From Streptomyces griseoviridis (GTDB taxonomy: Bacteria; Actinomycetota; Actinomycetes; Streptomycetales; Streptomycetaceae), in contig NZ_CP029078.1 in the NCBI RefSeq assembly GCF_005222485.1, positions 2,632,001 through 2,696,000 of the forward strand: a stretch of 64,000 nucleotides of DNA, given 5' to 3'. A program made the position numbers and the translations under genes. This document shows, piece by piece, positions 24,333 through 34,677 of this stretch (within the stretch, counting starts at the first letter, position 1; each line of letters opens with the position of its first letter). Under the pieces are notes generated by a model. That model was given only the letters and a program-made list of their open reading frames with translations. It was not told the DNA's origin and did no database searches.

Positions 24333-25022
24333 ATGGGTACCGGGGTGCGCCGCAGGATGGGAGTCGAGGAACGGCGCCAGCAGTTGATCGGCGTCGCTCT
24401 CGACCTGTTCAGCCGGCGCTCCCCCGACGACGTCTCCATCGACGAGATAGCGTCCGCCGCGGGCATCTCACGGCCGCTGGTCTACCACTACTTCCCCGGC
24501 AAACTCAGCCTGTACGAGGCCGCGTTGCAGCGCGCCTCGGACGATCTGGCGTCCCGGTTCGTGGAGCCGCCCGACGGTCCCCTCGGCGCCCGGCTGCTGC
24601 GCGTGATGCGCCGCTACTTCGACTTCGTGGACGAGCACGGGCCGGGTTTCGCGGCGCTGATGCGCGGCGGCCCGGCCGTCGGCTCCTCGGCGACGAACGC
24701 GCTCATCGACTCCGTCCGGCAGGCCGCCTATGTGCAGATCCTGTCGCATCTGGGGGTCGAGAAGGCGCCCGCGCGGCTCGAACTGGTCGTCCGCTCCTGG
24801 ATCTCGCTCGCCGAGTCGACCGCGCTGATCTGGCTGGACGGCCGGCGCATCCCCCGTGCCGAGCTGGAGGTGCAGCTCGTGCAGGACTTCGCCGCGCTGG
24901 CCGCGGTGAGCGCCGCCCAGGACGAGGAGATGGCGGCGCTGCTGCGCGGCGCGCTCCACCAGGAGCCGGCCGGCGGGCCGTTCACCGACCTGGTCACCAA
25001 GCTGCTCGCGCTGGCGACCTGA
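24333..25022 (+). CDS. TetR family transcriptional regulator
   Basis: The N-terminal HTH is typical: RRQQLIGVALDLFSRRSPDDVSIDEIASAAGISRPLVYHYFPGKLSLYEAALQRASDDL. The ~160-residue helical ligand domain follows (229 aa total). It lies 56 bases downstream of the hydrolase/reductase operon in the same direction and probably regulates it, perhaps through the CGTCA-N6-TGACG palindrome at 22274-22289. The leaderless arrangement of both promoters fits a low basal level. Ligand unknown. Confidence 0.93.
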   Translation: MGTGVRRRMGVEERRQQLIGVALDLFSRRSPDDVSIDEIASAAGISRPLVYHYFPGKLSLYEAALQRASDDLASRFVEPPDGPLGARLLRVMRRYFDFVDEHGPGFAALMRGGPAVGSSATNALIDSVRQAAYVQILSHLGVEKAPARLELVVRSWISLAESTALIWLDGRRIPRAELEVQLVQDFAALAAVSAAQDEEMAALLRGALHQEPAGGPFTDLVTKLLALAT

Positions 25023-25037
25023 ACGGCCCGCGGGCAG

Positions 25038-25394
25038 CTAGAACTTGCGGTACGAGGCGTCGAGGTCGCGGATCTCGGCGGAGGCGTGCAGCACCGGACC
25101 GTCGTCCTCGATGTGCTCGCGCAGCAGCGCGAGGACGGCCTCGGTCAGCCGGGCCTTGGTCTCCTCGGACCGCCCGGCGAGCAGCCCGATGGTGACGTGC
25201 ACGACGGCGTGCTCCTCGGCCTCCGGGTCCTCGTAGCCGTAGGCGGTGAACCCGGAGGCCCTGAACTGGGTCTTGCACGCCTCCGGCTTGGCCGCGGCGA
25301 TCTCGACCGTGGCGCCGTGCAGCGCCCGCGCGAAGCCGGCCCGGTCGAAGGCGTGGTCGATCGCGTGCGAGTAGTCGACGGTGATCTGCGGCAT
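25038..25394 (-). CDS. 5-carboxymethyl-2-hydroxymuconate isomerase-like protein
   Basis: The 118-residue protein begins MPQITVDYSHAIDHAFDRAGFARALHGATVEIA, with the N-terminal Pro2 that is the catalytic base of the tautomerase superfamily, and continues FTAYGYEDPEAEEHAVVHVTIGLLAGRSEETKARLTEAVLALL, matching the CHMI/HpaF family. Such enzymes act in homoprotocatechuate degradation, but no other genes of that pathway are here. AGGAG lies 7 bases before the ATG. Substrate unknown. Confidence 0.88.
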   Translation of the reverse strand: MPQITVDYSHAIDHAFDRAGFARALHGATVEIAAAKPEACKTQFRASGFTAYGYEDPEAEEHAVVHVTIGLLAGRSEETKARLTEAVLALLREHIEDDGPVLHASAEIRDLDASYRKF

Positions 25395-25459
25395 GGGGCG
25401 CTCCTGTTCTCGGTGTCGCCTCACCCTAGTTGCCCGGCCGCCGCGTGCCGCAGCAGATG

Positions 25460-27082
25460 TCAGCCGCGCAGCCGCAGGGCCAGCATCGCGATGTCGTCCT
25501 CCCGGTCGTGGCCGAAGGAGGCGAGCAGGGTGTCGCAGAGGGCGTCGAGGCCGGGCAGCGCGCCGAGCGAGGCGGAGCGGAGCTGCTCCATGGAGACCTC
25601 CAGGTCGATGCCCCGGGTCTCGATCAGCCCGTCGGTGACCATGAGGAGCCGGTCCCCCGGTTCGAGGAACAGCTCGGTGGGCGCGGGGTGCGGCAGGCCG
25701 GGGCCGAGCAGCGGGCCGTGCGCCTTGACGTAGTCGCCGGTGCCGGTGCCGCGCAGCAGCAGCGGCGGGATGTGGCCGGCGTTGGCGATCCGGGTGCGGC
25801 CGGTGGCGGGGTCGGTGAGGGCCAGGCAGACGGTGGCCGTCAGTTCGGGGTGGTAGCGCTGGAGCATCCGGTCGAGGCGCTCGGCGAGGACGCCAGGGTC
25901 GCTGTCGTCGACGCAGTAGGCGCGCAGGGCGTGCCGTATCTCGACCATCACGGTGGCCGCGTCGAGGGAGTGTCCGACGACGTCGCCGACGGCGGTGAGC
26001 ATGCCGTCGTCGGTGGCGAGGGCCGCGTAGAAGTCGCCGCCGATCTCGGTCTCCCGGGAGGCGGGGACGTAGCGGACGGCGATGTCGAGCCCCGGCAGTT
26101 CGGGCAGCCGGTGCGGCTGGGGCAGGAAGCTGTGCTGGAGGGTGAGCGCCACATGCCGTTCGACCTGGTACATCAGCAGCGGCTCGGCGGCCAGCGCGGT
26201 GGCCTCGGCGAGCTGGGCGAGCAGTGCCTCGCTCTCCTGTCCTGCCCGCCGCATGCCGCGCGCGGGCACGGCGAGGCAGATCGGGGCGCGGCCGTCCTGG
26301 GTGAGGGCGAGGGCGAGCCGCGCGTCGTGCTGCACGCCCGGTCTGAAGAACCCGGTGGGCCACAGCGGTGCCGGGACGGTGGTCAGCTGGACCCCGGACT
26401 GGCCGCGGGAGAGGCGGCGCAGCAGCGCGGAGACGGCGAGGTGGGCGCCGTCGTCGGGGAGCGCGACCAGGGTGCGGTCCCGGGACAGACCGCGGTACAG
26501 CTCGTCGTCGGGGTCGAGGACGAAGACGGCGGCGGGGGTGCCGGTGAGGCGGGCGGCGCCGTCGGCCGCGGCGTCGGCGAGTTCCTGGAGGGAGCGGGCG
26601 GACTGGATGGTGACGATCGTCTCCGACAGCAGGGTCAGCCGTCTGACCAGGGCGCGGTTGTCGGCGCGCAGCCGCGCCCCGCGGACGGCGGCCCGGACGA
26701 CGGCCTCGATCTCCTCGGGTTCGGCGGGCACCGTCAGATAGGACTCGTCGCCGGTGTCGAGTCCCCGGCAGCGGTCGGCGGGTGCCACCGCCGCCGCCGA
26801 GAAGTGCACGACGGGCAGCCCGATCAGGTGCGGGCGTTCCTTGAAGCGGCGGCACAGCTCGAAGCCGCTCATGTCGGGCAGGCCGATGTCGACGAGGGCC
26901 ACGTCGGGCAGGGTGCCCTTGCGCAGCCGTATGTCCAGTTCGGCGAGGGCCTCGGTGCCGCTGCCGGCCTCGATCACGCGGTGTCCTGCCCTGCGCAGCA
27001 CGGTGGCCATGGCGTACCGGCCGGCGGGCACGTCGTCGACGACCAGCACCGTGGTGTCGGTCAGATTACCGTTGAGGTCCAT
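25460..27082 (-). CDS. PP2C phosphatase (SpoIIE/RsbU type) with N-terminal receiver domain
   Basis: Residues 1-125 form a response-regulator receiver: acidic pair D16-D17 (VLVVDDVPAG) and phosphoacceptor D65 (VALVDIGLPDM). The usual Lys before the terminal Pro is replaced (YLTVPAEPEEI instead of KP), so signalling may be atypical. Residues ~150-300 look like a GAF-type region, and ~320-540 the PP2C domain (DIAVRYVPASRETEIGGDFYAAL; AVGDVVGHSLDAATVM; TDGLIETRGIDLE; DDIAMLALRLRG). Such RsbU/SpoIIE phosphatases dephosphorylate anti-sigma antagonists in stress or development. No anti-sigma gene is close. Confidence 0.92.
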   Translation of the reverse strand: MDLNGNLTDTTVLVVDDVPAGRYAMATVLRRAGHRVIEAGSGTEALAELDIRLRKGTLPDVALVDIGLPDMSGFELCRRFKERPHLIGLPVVHFSAAAVAPADRCRGLDTGDESYLTVPAEPEEIEAVVRAAVRGARLRADNRALVRRLTLLSETIVTIQSARSLQELADAAADGAARLTGTPAAVFVLDPDDELYRGLSRDRTLVALPDDGAHLAVSALLRRLSRGQSGVQLTTVPAPLWPTGFFRPGVQHDARLALALTQDGRAPICLAVPARGMRRAGQESEALLAQLAEATALAAEPLLMYQVERHVALTLQHSFLPQPHRLPELPGLDIAVRYVPASRETEIGGDFYAALATDDGMLTAVGDVVGHSLDAATVMVEIRHALRAYCVDDSDPGVLAERLDRMLQRYHPELTATVCLALTDPATGRTRIANAGHIPPLLLRGTGTGDYVKAHGPLLGPGLPHPAPTELFLEPGDRLLMVTDGLIETRGIDLEVSMEQLRSASLGALPGLDALCDTLLASFGHDREDDIAMLALRLRG

Positions 27083-27153
27083 CTACCAGCCTCGGAGCAA
27101 CAGCGGTGGGACAGACCGGGGATTGGGGTCTGCCCCACCAAGGTAAGCCCGTT

Positions 27154-30100
27154 TCAGCTGGTCCGGGAGAATATCGCCACAGTACGACCCGGAACGGCGA
27201 ACGTGCCCGAAGCCCGCGTGTACGACGACCGCTTCACGACCGGGTCGGCGCCGGTGGCCTGCACCGGGTGCAGCCGGTAGCCGGTGCCGGCGAGGGCGGC
27301 GATCCGCTGGTCCCGCGCGGTCGGGGCGGCGTTGAACACGACGACCAGGTCGCCCAGGCGCATGGTGATGACACCGGGCGTCTCGTCCTTCCCGGAGAGC
27401 GGGAAGGTGAGCGCGTTCTGCACCTGTGCCGCGGTGGAGAGGGCGAAGGCCGGTTCCGTGGTGCGGATGCGCTCCAGGTCGCGGTAGGCGGCCGAGGCGC
27501 CGGTGATCTCCGGGCAGCCCACCCGCACGCTCGTCAACAGGGGTGTGGCGTAGGGCCACTTGGGCGCGTTGTCGGCGGCGGGCGGCAGTCCGCGCCCGAA
27601 GCCGTTGCCCGCCGAGCAGTTCCAGTGGATCGCGTTGAACCAGTCGCCGCTGTCGTAGGAGTTGCGGTCGAGGGACTTGGAGCGCAGCAGGTCGGTGCCC
27701 GCCTGGGAGAGTGCGGGGCCCTGGGAGAGGGCGGCGGTGGCCATCGCGAGGACCTGCGCCCTGGCCCGGTCGGAGGCGCCGGTGCCCAGGGGCAGTTTGT
27801 AGGTGAGGGTGTCGAACAGCGACTCGTTGTCGTGGGCGTCGGCGTAGGCGAGGGCGTCGCCCGGGGCGTCGGCGTAGCCGGCGGGCGCGCCGTTGTAGTC
27901 GACCTGGGCGCCGGTGACCTCCTTGCCGTCGGTGTCGGTGAACCTGTATCCGGCGAGGTTGCCGGTGAGGCCGACCTTGATCAGGTCCTGGTAGTGCAGC
28001 AGGCGGGCCTTCTGTTCGGCCCTGCTGCCGTTCGCGGTCGAGGAGTTGGGGTCGGTGTAGAGGCCGGAGGCGAAGCCCTGGACGCCCGGGTCGTCGTCGA
28101 AGGGGCTGCCGCCGCGCACCGCGTCGCGGGCCCGGTCGGAGAAGGTCGCGATGCCGGTGCCGGCCATGTTCTTCTGGGTGGCCTGCGTGAAGCGGGCGTC
28201 GTCGGCGACCTCGCCGAAGTTCCAGCCCTCGCCGTACAGGATGATCTTCTTGCCGTCGACGCCGTCCTTGGCCGGGGTCAGGGCGTCGAGGGCCTTGCGG
28301 ACGGCGAGGATGTTGGCCTTGGGGTGGTGGCCCATGAGGTCGAAGCGGAATCCGTCGACCTTGTACTGCCTGGCCCAGGTGACGATCGAGTCGACGACCA
28401 GCTTGCCCATCATGGTGTTCTCGGGGGCGGTGTTCGCGCAGCAGGTGCTGGTGGCGACCGACCCGTCGGCGAGGAGGCGCTGGTAGTAGCCGGGCACGAT
28501 GCGGTCGAGGACGCTGGTGTCGCCCTGTCCGGCGGCGGAGGTGTGGTTGTAGACGACGTCCATGACGACCCGCAGCCCGTCCTGGTTCAGGGACTTGACC
28601 ATCTCGCGGAACTGGACGGTGCGGGCGGTGCCGTTCGGGTCGGTGGCGTAGGAGCCCTCGGGGACCGTGTAGTGGTAGGGGTCGTAGCCCCAGTTGTAGG
28701 CGTCCTTCGCGGCGCTCTGGGCCACGCACGCCTGCTGGCGGTCGGAGTCGGCGGGGAGGGCGGCGAGGTCGCAGGCGGGGCTCGCCTGGTCCGACCTGGT
28801 CTCGGGGACGGTGGCGAAGTCGAAGACGGGCAGCAGGTGCACGTACGAGGTTCCGGCGGCGGCCAGTCGGCGCAGGTGCTTGGCCCCGTCGCCGTCGCGG
28901 TCGGTGAAGGCGCGGTAGGTGCCGCGGTCCCGGGCGGGCACGGTCGGGTCGGCCACCGAGAAGTCCCGTACGTGCAGTTCCTGGATCTGCGCGTCCCTCA
29001 TCGGGACGGCCTTCGGCTTGGTGTACGTCGACCAGCCGGCCGGGGCGAGCGCCTTGTCGGCCAGGTCGACGACGAGAGCGCGGGCGGAGTCGGCGGTCAG
29101 GGCGACCGCGTAGGGGTCGGTGACCTTGTTGGTGACGGTCCTGCGGACGGTGGGCGCCCAGACCGTGACGGCGTACCGGTACTCCTTGCCCTTCCAGGAC
29201 GCGGGCCCGGTGACGGACCAGACGCCGGTGGCGTCGTCGCGGCGCATCGGGACGGTGGTGCCGGCCACGTCGAGGGCGACCTTCCGCGCGGTCGGCGCCC
29301 ACACCGACAGGGTCGGCCTGCCGTGGTGGAAGACCGGCCCGAGGCGGGCCTTCGACGCGTCGTAGAGGTCGTCGAGGACACCGGCGGTCTGGACGCCGGT
29401 GGCGGCGAGGACCGCGCCGTTCGCGGCGCGCTGCGAGGCGACGAGCTGTCCGCGCAGCGCCTGGCGCACCCGGCCCCGGTCGCGCGGGTCGACGGACCAG
29501 GCGGTGAGGTCCTCCAGATGCGGGAACCGGGTCTTCTGGGCGGCGCTGAGGGTGGTTCTCGTCAGCCGCAGCCAGCGTTCGTCGTCGCTGGTCAGGGCGC
29601 CGTCGCGGACGGTGATCGAGCCGCCGGAGGAGGCGAGGAGCTGGGTGGAGACGGCGCCCTCCGCGCCGTTCCAGACGACGGTGTCGCGGTCGATCCAGAC
29701 CGCCTTGGAGGTGGTCAGGTCGAGGGCGGCGGCCGATCCGACGGGCTGCGGCAGCAGGTACTTCTGCCGGCCGCCGAGCAGCCACACCTCGTGGCCGTCG
29801 GCGGTGATGTCGAGGGACTGGTCGGTGGGCAGGTCCTTCTCGTCGCCCTTGTGCAGGATGTAGCTGAGGCTGGTGGCGCCGTCGGTGAGCGGCACCTCGT
29901 AGACCGCGCCGTAGGCGTCGGTGCGCGCCGGGGCGAGCGGCTTCGACCAGTCGGTGGGGGCGGCGGCGCCGGTCCACACGTGCAGGCCCCAGCCGTCGTA
30001 GTTCCCGTCGGCGCGGTGGTAGTGCAGGACGGCCTTGGCGGTGTCCTGCGGCGGGTAGGCGGGCCGTTCGGCGCGCACCTCGGGGTCGCCCTGCTCGATC

Positions 30101-32556
30101 CAGACCTCGCCGGTCTCCGTCAGGTCGATGGCGCGGTCGGAGGCGACGTCCTTGTCGCCGTTCTTGTCGATGACGAGGAACCCGACGTTCGAGGCGCCGG
30201 GCTTCACCTTGACGTAGGCGAAGGCGCCGTAGGCGTCCCGGCCGGTGAAGGGGTGGCTCGCGGGCCAGGTGGTGGACTCGCCGTCGGCGAGGTCGCCCCA
30301 GGCGTACAGGCCCCAGTCGGCGTAGTCGCCGTCGGCGCGCTTGTAGTGGACGATCGCGTAGTCGCGGGTGGAGACGGTGGGCGGCGCCTCGACGGGCGGG
30401 GTGCCGGTGCTGCTCGTGGCGGTGGCGCTCGCCGTGCGGCCGGACCGGTCGATGACAACGGCCTTGTAGCGCAGGGCCGTTCCGGCCGGGACGTCGGCGC
30501 CGACGGTGTCGGTGACGCGGTAGGGGGCGTGGTCGGCCGAGCCGAGGACCCGCCACTTCCCGGTGCCGGTCTGGGCGGCGAACACCACCCGGTCGAGGCC
30601 GCCGCCGGGGACGTCGGCGCTCACCTCGACGGTGCCGGTGGCGCCGGCCGCGGGGGGCGTGAGGGTGATCGACGGCTTGGCCGCGGGCTTCGCGAGCGGG
30701 CCCGCCGCCTTGAGGACGATCGCCCGGCCGGCCGGGACGGTGACGGTGACCTTCCGGTCGGCGCCTGACGTCACGGTGGCCGACGTGCCGTGGATCCCGC
30801 GGAACGTCATGCCCGCCGAGCCGGTGGCGAAGGTCGCGGAGCGGGCGCCCTCGGCGTTGTTGAGGGCGACGACGTACTCGGTGCCGGTGCGCGCGTCGGT
30901 GCGGGAGAAGGCGTACACGCCCGCGCCGTCGGCCGCGTACCGCTCGGTCTGGACGCCGTCGCTGAGCGCGGGTTCGGCCTTGCGGAGCGCGGCGAGTGCG
31001 CGGATCTGGCGGTAGAGCGGCGCGCCGGTGTCGTAGGCGTCGTCGGCGTGGGTGCGGTCGGTGCCGATCTCGTCGTCGTCGAGGTAGTCGGCGACCTTGG
31101 AGGCGAACATCGTCTGGCGGGCGTCCTTGTCGCCGCCCGCGCCGGTGAAGCCCTGTTCGTCGCCGTAGTAGACGACCGGGTTGCCGCGGCTGAGGAACAT
31201 CACCTCGTTGGCGAGCCGGTCCTTGGCGAGGAGTTCGGCGTCGCCGGCCTTCGGGTTGTCCTGCTTCAGGAACGCGCCGATGCGGCCCATGTCGTGGTTG
31301 CCGAGGAAGGTGACCTGCTCGTAGGCGTTGGCCTTGTCGGTCGTGTACTTGTAGTCGTCGGCGAAGACGGCCGCGAGCCGCTGGGCGCTCCCGCCCTGGG
31401 AGGCGTAGGCGCGGGCCGCGTCCTGGAACGGGAAGTCGAGGGTGGCGTCGAGGCGGCCCTGGGTGACGTAGGGCGAGGTCACGGAGGTGTCGGCGGAGTA
31501 GACCTCGCCGAACATGAAGAAGTCGTCGCGGCCCTGGCGGGCGGCGTAGGCGTCGAGGGCGGTGGCCCACTGGGTCCAGAAGTCCATGTCGACGTGTTTG
31601 ACCGTGTCGATGCGGAAGCCGTCGATGTCGAAGTCCCGCACCCAGCGCTGGTAGATCTTCTCCATCCCGGTGACCACCTCGGGACGCTCGGTCCACAGGT
31701 CGTCGAGCCCGGAGAAGTCGCCGTAGGTGGTGGACTCGCCGGCGTAGGTCGAGTCGCCCCGGTTGTGGTACATCGTCGGGTCGTTGAGCCAGGACGGCAC
31801 CTTGGCGCCGCTCGTGGCGGTCGGGGTGCGCGGGAAGGAGCCCGCGTCGACGGCCGGGAAGCCGCGGTCGCCCTTGGCGTAGTCGGCGTCGTCGAACGGC
31901 TCGCCGTCCTTGGTCAGATACGGGAAGGCGCCCTTGGAGAGGTAGTCGTAGGACTTCTCCCGGTAGTCGACGACGTCGGCGGTGTGGTTGGTGATGACGT
32001 CGAAGTAGACCTTCATGCCCTGGCGGTGGGCCTTGGAGATCAGCGTCTCGAGGTCCGCGTTGGTGCCGAAGTGCGGGTCGACCTGGGTGAAGTCGGTGAT
32101 CCAGTAGCCGTGGTAGCCCGCCGACGGCTGCCCGGCGTCGGCGCCCTGCACGGGACGGTTCTTGAAGATCGGGGCGAGCCAGATGGCGGTGGTGCCCAGG
32201 CCCTTGATGTAACCGAGCCTGTCGGTCAGGCCCTTGAGGTCGCCGCCCTGGTAGAAGCCCTTGTCGGTGGGGTCGTAGCCGGTGCTCAGCCGGGAACCCG
32301 TGAGGCCGCCCTTGTCGTTGGCGGTGCTGCCGTTGGCGAAGCGGTCCGGCATCACGAAGTAGAACTGCTCGCGGGTGGCGTCGTGGCGGGCCGGCTCGGC
32401 GGCGAGCCTGGCGTCCGAAGGGGGCGCGGGCACGGTGGCCGCCTGGGCGGCGATCGGCTGGACGAGGGCCGCGGTCAGCGCGGCCGCGGTGACGGCCGCG
32501 ACCCGTCCGGGGTGCGCGGTGCGGCGCGTCCAGCGCGCCGGCCATCTCGGTCTCAC
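27154..32556 (-). CDS. pulA: Secreted bifunctional alpha-amylase / pullulanase
   Basis: At ~1800 residues this is two glycoside-hydrolase family 13 enzymes in one chain. After the signal peptide (1-39, ...[12 protein letters not shown]) comes an alpha-amylase-type domain ([25 protein letters not shown] near residue 315; FLGNHDMGR). Two CBM41/PUD-like modules follow (about 730 and 840: [38 protein letters not shown]), then N2/CBM48-type regions and a pullulanase GH13 domain from ~1180 ([38 protein letters not shown] near 1405). It should cut alpha-1,4 and alpha-1,6 bonds in starch or pullulan outside the cell. GTG 32556 has AAGGAG 9 bases upstream; the frame extends upstream to 32679. MalR-like repeats lie at 32653-32690. 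Confidence 0.94.
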   Translation of the reverse strand: MRPRWPARWTRRTAHPGRVAAVTAAALTAALVQPIAAQAATVPAPPSDARLAAEPARHDATREQFYFVMPDRFANGSTANDKGGLTGSRLSTGYDPTDKGFYQGGDLKGLTDRLGYIKGLGTTAIWLAPIFKNRPVQGADAGQPSAGYHGYWITDFTQVDPHFGTNADLETLISKAHRQGMKVYFDVITNHTADVVDYREKSYDYLSKGAFPYLTKDGEPFDDADYAKGDRGFPAVDAGSFPRTPTATSGAKVPSWLNDPTMYHNRGDSTYAGESTTYGDFSGLDDLWTERPEVVTGMEKIYQRWVRDFDIDGFRIDTVKHVDMDFWTQWATALDAYAARQGRDDFFMFGEVYSADTSVTSPYVTQGRLDATLDFPFQDAARAYASQGGSAQRLAAVFADDYKYTTDKANAYEQVTFLGNHDMGRIGAFLKQDNPKAGDAELLAKDRLANEVMFLSRGNPVVYYGDEQGFTGAGGDKDARQTMFASKVADYLDDDEIGTDRTHADDAYDTGAPLYRQIRALAALRKAEPALSDGVQTERYAADGAGVYAFSRTDARTGTEYVVALNNAEGARSATFATGSAGMTFRGIHGTSATVTSGADRKVTVTVPAGRAIVLKAAGPLAKPAAKPSITLTPPAAGATGTVEVSADVPGGGLDRVVFAAQTGTGKWRVLGSADHAPYRVTDTVGADVPAGTALRYKAVVIDRSGRTASATATSSTGTPPVEAPPTVSTRDYAIVHYKRADGDYADWGLYAWGDLADGESTTWPASHPFTGRDAYGAFAYVKVKPGASNVGFLVIDKNGDKDVASDRAIDLTETGEVWIEQGDPEVRAERPAYPPQDTAKAVLHYHRADGNYDGWGLHVWTGAAAPTDWSKPLAPARTDAYGAVYEVPLTDGATSLSYILHKGDEKDLPTDQSLDITADGHEVWLLGGRQKYLLPQPVGSAAALDLTTSKAVWIDRDTVVWNGAEGAVSTQLLASSGGSITVRDGALTSDDERWLRLTRTTLSAAQKTRFPHLEDLTAWSVDPRDRGRVRQALRGQLVASQRAANGAVLAATGVQTAGVLDDLYDASKARLGPVFHHGRPTLSVWAPTARKVALDVAGTTVPMRRDDATGVWSVTGPASWKGKEYRYAVTVWAPTVRRTVTNKVTDPYAVALTADSARALVVDLADKALAPAGWSTYTKPKAVPMRDAQIQELHVRDFSVADPTVPARDRGTYRAFTDRDGDGAKHLRRLAAAGTSYVHLLPVFDFATVPETRSDQASPACDLAALPADSDRQQACVAQSAAKDAYNWGYDPYHYTVPEGSYATDPNGTARTVQFREMVKSLNQDGLRVVMDVVYNHTSAAGQGDTSVLDRIVPGYYQRLLADGSVATSTCCANTAPENTMMGKLVVDSIVTWARQYKVDGFRFDLMGHHPKANILAVRKALDALTPAKDGVDGKKIILYGEGWNFGEVADDARFTQATQKNMAGTGIATFSDRARDAVRGGSPFDDDPGVQGFASGLYTDPNSSTANGSRAEQKARLLHYQDLIKVGLTGNLAGYRFTDTDGKEVTGAQVDYNGAPAGYADAPGDALAYADAHDNESLFDTLTYKLPLGTGASDRARAQVLAMATAALSQGPALSQAGTDLLRSKSLDRNSYDSGDWFNAIHWNCSAGNGFGRGLPPAADNAPKWPYATPLLTSVRVGCPEITGASAAYRDLERIRTTEPAFALSTAAQVQNALTFPLSGKDETPGVITMRLGDLVVVFNAAPTARDQRIAALAGTGYRLHPVQATGADPVVKRSSYTRASGTFAVPGRTVAIFSRTS

Positions 32557-32652
32557 AGGCGTGAACTCCTTGTGCGTGCGGCTCGGTCGGGTCCGGCCTC
32601 CGTGCCGTGGGACGGCTGCGTCGCCGGGCGCCCGCGCGACGGTACCGCTGCC

Positions 32653-32690
32653 GCAAGGGTTGCAGCAAGAGGTCTGCAACTCACAGCAAG
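32653..32690 (-). promoter_or_regulatory. MalR-like operator cluster upstream of pulA
   Basis: GCAAG at 32653-32657 and 32686-32690, with an inverted TTGCA...TGCAA pair (32660-32664 and 32675-32679), lies about 100 bases before the pulA start. The core matches the repeats upstream of malE, malR and the amylase. It is also upstream of the amylase remnant on the plus strand. Confidence 0.6.
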
Positions 32691-32777
32691 AACTTTCAAC
32701 TTCGACCTTGACGGCCCTTCCCCGCTACCGCACGCTCACGGGTTGTCAACCCCCAACCCCCGTTCACGGAGCCGCAC

Positions 32778-33115
32778 ATGACCGCACGACACCGGCCTCC
32801 CGACGCCCTGCGCCGGACCGTCACCGCCGCCGCGGCGGGCGCCCTCGCGCTGGCCGGCGCGATCGCGCTGCCCGCGCCCGCCGCACGGGCGGCCACCACC
32901 GCCAGGGGCGACGTGATCGCCAACCTCTGGGGCTCTCCGCCACCGGCTACCCGGTCTGGTCCGCCACGGTGAAGGCCGTGCCGGTCAGCACGGCCTTCAC
33001 CTACAAGTACCCCAAGAAGGACGCGTCGGGGAACGTCACCTGGGAGTCCGGCACGAACCGCGCGTACACGACGGGCGGTTCGTCCGGCTACACCGTCAGC
33101 GACACCTGGAAGTAG
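32778..33115 (+). pseudogene. Deleted alpha-amylase gene (signal peptide plus CBM20 end)
   Basis: The 5' part (32778-32930) encodes a normal signal peptide and the mature start of an alpha-amylase: RRTVTAAAAGALALAGAIALP, then TTARGDVIANLW. It then shifts directly, in another frame, to a starch-binding CBM20 end (about 32932-33115): LSATGYPVWSATVKAVPVST, FTYKYPKKDASGNVTWESG, TVSDTWK. The whole catalytic domain is missing, so a deletion of about 1.4 kb is inferred, with stops in the first frame at 32972. The decayed copy sits next to the intact amylase gene. It could instead express a short secreted peptide, which is less likely. Confidence 0.82.
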
Positions 33116-33122
33116 CGCGGGC

Positions 33123-34499
33123 TCAGCAGCTCGACCGGCCGGCGTAGACCGCCAGCGCCGTGTTGCCGCCCAGGGTGGCGGTGAACTGCCCGGCGGAGTT
33201 CACCGTCACCGTCGTGTTGTTCTGCACGTTGCAGTAGGTGCCCGCGGCCAGCGACGTCTGGTAGGTGCGGCTCAGCGAGCCCGACTCGTGGTTGACGGCC
33301 ACGAAGCCCTTGCCGCCCCGGCCGAAGGCGATCGCGTTGCCGCCGTTGTCCCACCAGTCCGTCAGCCCCTGGCCGCGGGTGGCGTTGCGGAAGGCGACCA
33401 TGGACTTGATCTCGGGCCAGGCGTGCTGGCACTTCCAGCCGTTCTGCCAGCAGGCGCTCACCGCACCCCCGTTGGGCGGCCCGGCGTCCGCGTCCGACCA
33501 CTCGTAGCCGGAGTTGATGTCCGGGGCGCCGTAGGGGTAGGCGAGCATGAACACGTTGGCCAGCGTGTAGTTCGCGCCGTCCTTGTAGCTGAGGGTGCTG
33601 CCGTTGCGCTCGGTGTCGTGGTTGTCGACGAAGACACCGGCGACCGAGTTGCTCAGATAGCCCCAGCCCTCACCGTAGTTCTTCAGGTAGGCGAGCTTCT
33701 CGGAGGTGAAGACCCGCTTGAGGTCGTAGGCGTACCGGAACTCCTGGACGTCGCCGTTGCGGGTGTACTCGGTGGGCTGGACGGCCTCGCCCGCGCCGTA
33801 GATGACCTCCTGCTTCCAGTACGCGGACGGATTGGTCAGCCGGGACTTGATGTTGGCGAGGTCGGCGGTGTCGATGTGCTTGGCCGCGTCGACGCGGAAC
33901 CCGTCGACGCCGAGCGAGAGCAGGTCGTTCAGGTACCCGGCGATCGTCTTGCGGACGTACTCCTCGCCGGTGTCGAGGTCGGCGAGACCGACGAGTTCGC
34001 AGTGCTGGACGTTCCAGCGGTCGCCGTAGTTGCTGATCTGCGCGGTGCAGTCGTCGAAGTCGTACGAGGAGTACAGGCCGGGGTAGTTGTACTTGGTGTA
34101 CGAGGAGCCGCCGGTGCCGGTGCCGCTGCCCGCCGACATGTGGTTGATGACGGTGTCGGCGACGACCTTCACACCGGCCGCGTGGCAGGTGCTGACCATG
34201 TTCTGGAAGGCGGCCCGGTCCCCGAGCCGCCCGGCGATCTTGTACGACACCGGCTGGTACGACGTCCACCACTGCGCGCCCTGTATGTGCTCGGCGGGCG
34301 GCGAGACCTGGACGTACCCGTAGCCGGCCGGGCCGAGGGTGGTGGTGCACTCCCTGGCGACCGAGGCGAAGTTCCACTCGAAGAGGACGGCGGTGACGTC
34401 CTTGGTGCCGGGCGGGGTCGCCTGGGCGGTGCCCGGGGCCATCACGGCGGCGGCCGCGGCGAGGGCGAGGGCGCCCGCAAGTGCTCTGGTTCTGGCCAT
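33123..34499 (-). CDS. Secreted alpha-amylase
   Basis: The 458-residue GH13 amylase begins with a signal peptide ([27 protein letters not shown]) followed by [37 protein letters not shown]. Catalytic motifs are [18 protein letters not shown] (nucleophile Asp), VIYGAGEAV (acid Glu) and FVDNHDTER. It ends at [13 protein letters not shown] without the CBM20 starch-binding module that many Streptomyces amylases carry. GAAGGA precedes the ATG. CTTGC direct repeats at 34527-34553 suggest MalR control. It hydrolyses starch to maltodextrins for import by MalEFG. Confidence 0.96.
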   Translation of the reverse strand: MARTRALAGALALAAAAAVMAPGTAQATPPGTKDVTAVLFEWNFASVARECTTTLGPAGYGYVQVSPPAEHIQGAQWWTSYQPVSYKIAGRLGDRAAFQNMVSTCHAAGVKVVADTVINHMSAGSGTGTGGSSYTKYNYPGLYSSYDFDDCTAQISNYGDRWNVQHCELVGLADLDTGEEYVRKTIAGYLNDLLSLGVDGFRVDAAKHIDTADLANIKSRLTNPSAYWKQEVIYGAGEAVQPTEYTRNGDVQEFRYAYDLKRVFTSEKLAYLKNYGEGWGYLSNSVAGVFVDNHDTERNGSTLSYKDGANYTLANVFMLAYPYGAPDINSGYEWSDADAGPPNGGAVSACWQNGWKCQHAWPEIKSMVAFRNATRGQGLTDWWDNGGNAIAFGRGGKGFVAVNHESGSLSRTYQTSLAAGTYCNVQNNTTVTVNSAGQFTATLGGNTALAVYAGRSSC

Positions 34500-34526
34500 G
34501 TGGGGGTTCCTTCTCCGTTGAAGGTT

Positions 34527-34553
34527 CTTGCAGAAAACTTCTGGAAACCTTGC
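34527..34553 (-). promoter_or_regulatory. MalR-like operator of the amylase gene
   Basis: CTTGC occurs at 34527-34531 and 34549-34553, 22 bases apart, two helical turns, 28-54 bases before the amylase start. This is a repeated-site layout as known for maltose repressor operators in Streptomyces. Confidence 0.6.
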
Positions 34554-34677
34554 GGTTGCGCAGATGTTAAAGGCCCGCCGCCTGAAAAGGCAGCGGGCCG
34601 ACGGAAGTTGATGGAAGAAGTTTCGGTGGCGGCCGGCGGTAGGGGGACGAAGCCGGTCAACCCGCCGCCACCGGCGG

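Noticed and set aside
27083..32668. Very long open frames on the same and opposite strand of pulA
   Set aside because: They are frame shadows of a GC-rich gene, with Arg/Gly/Pro-rich compositions. The pulA frame alone shows family motifs.
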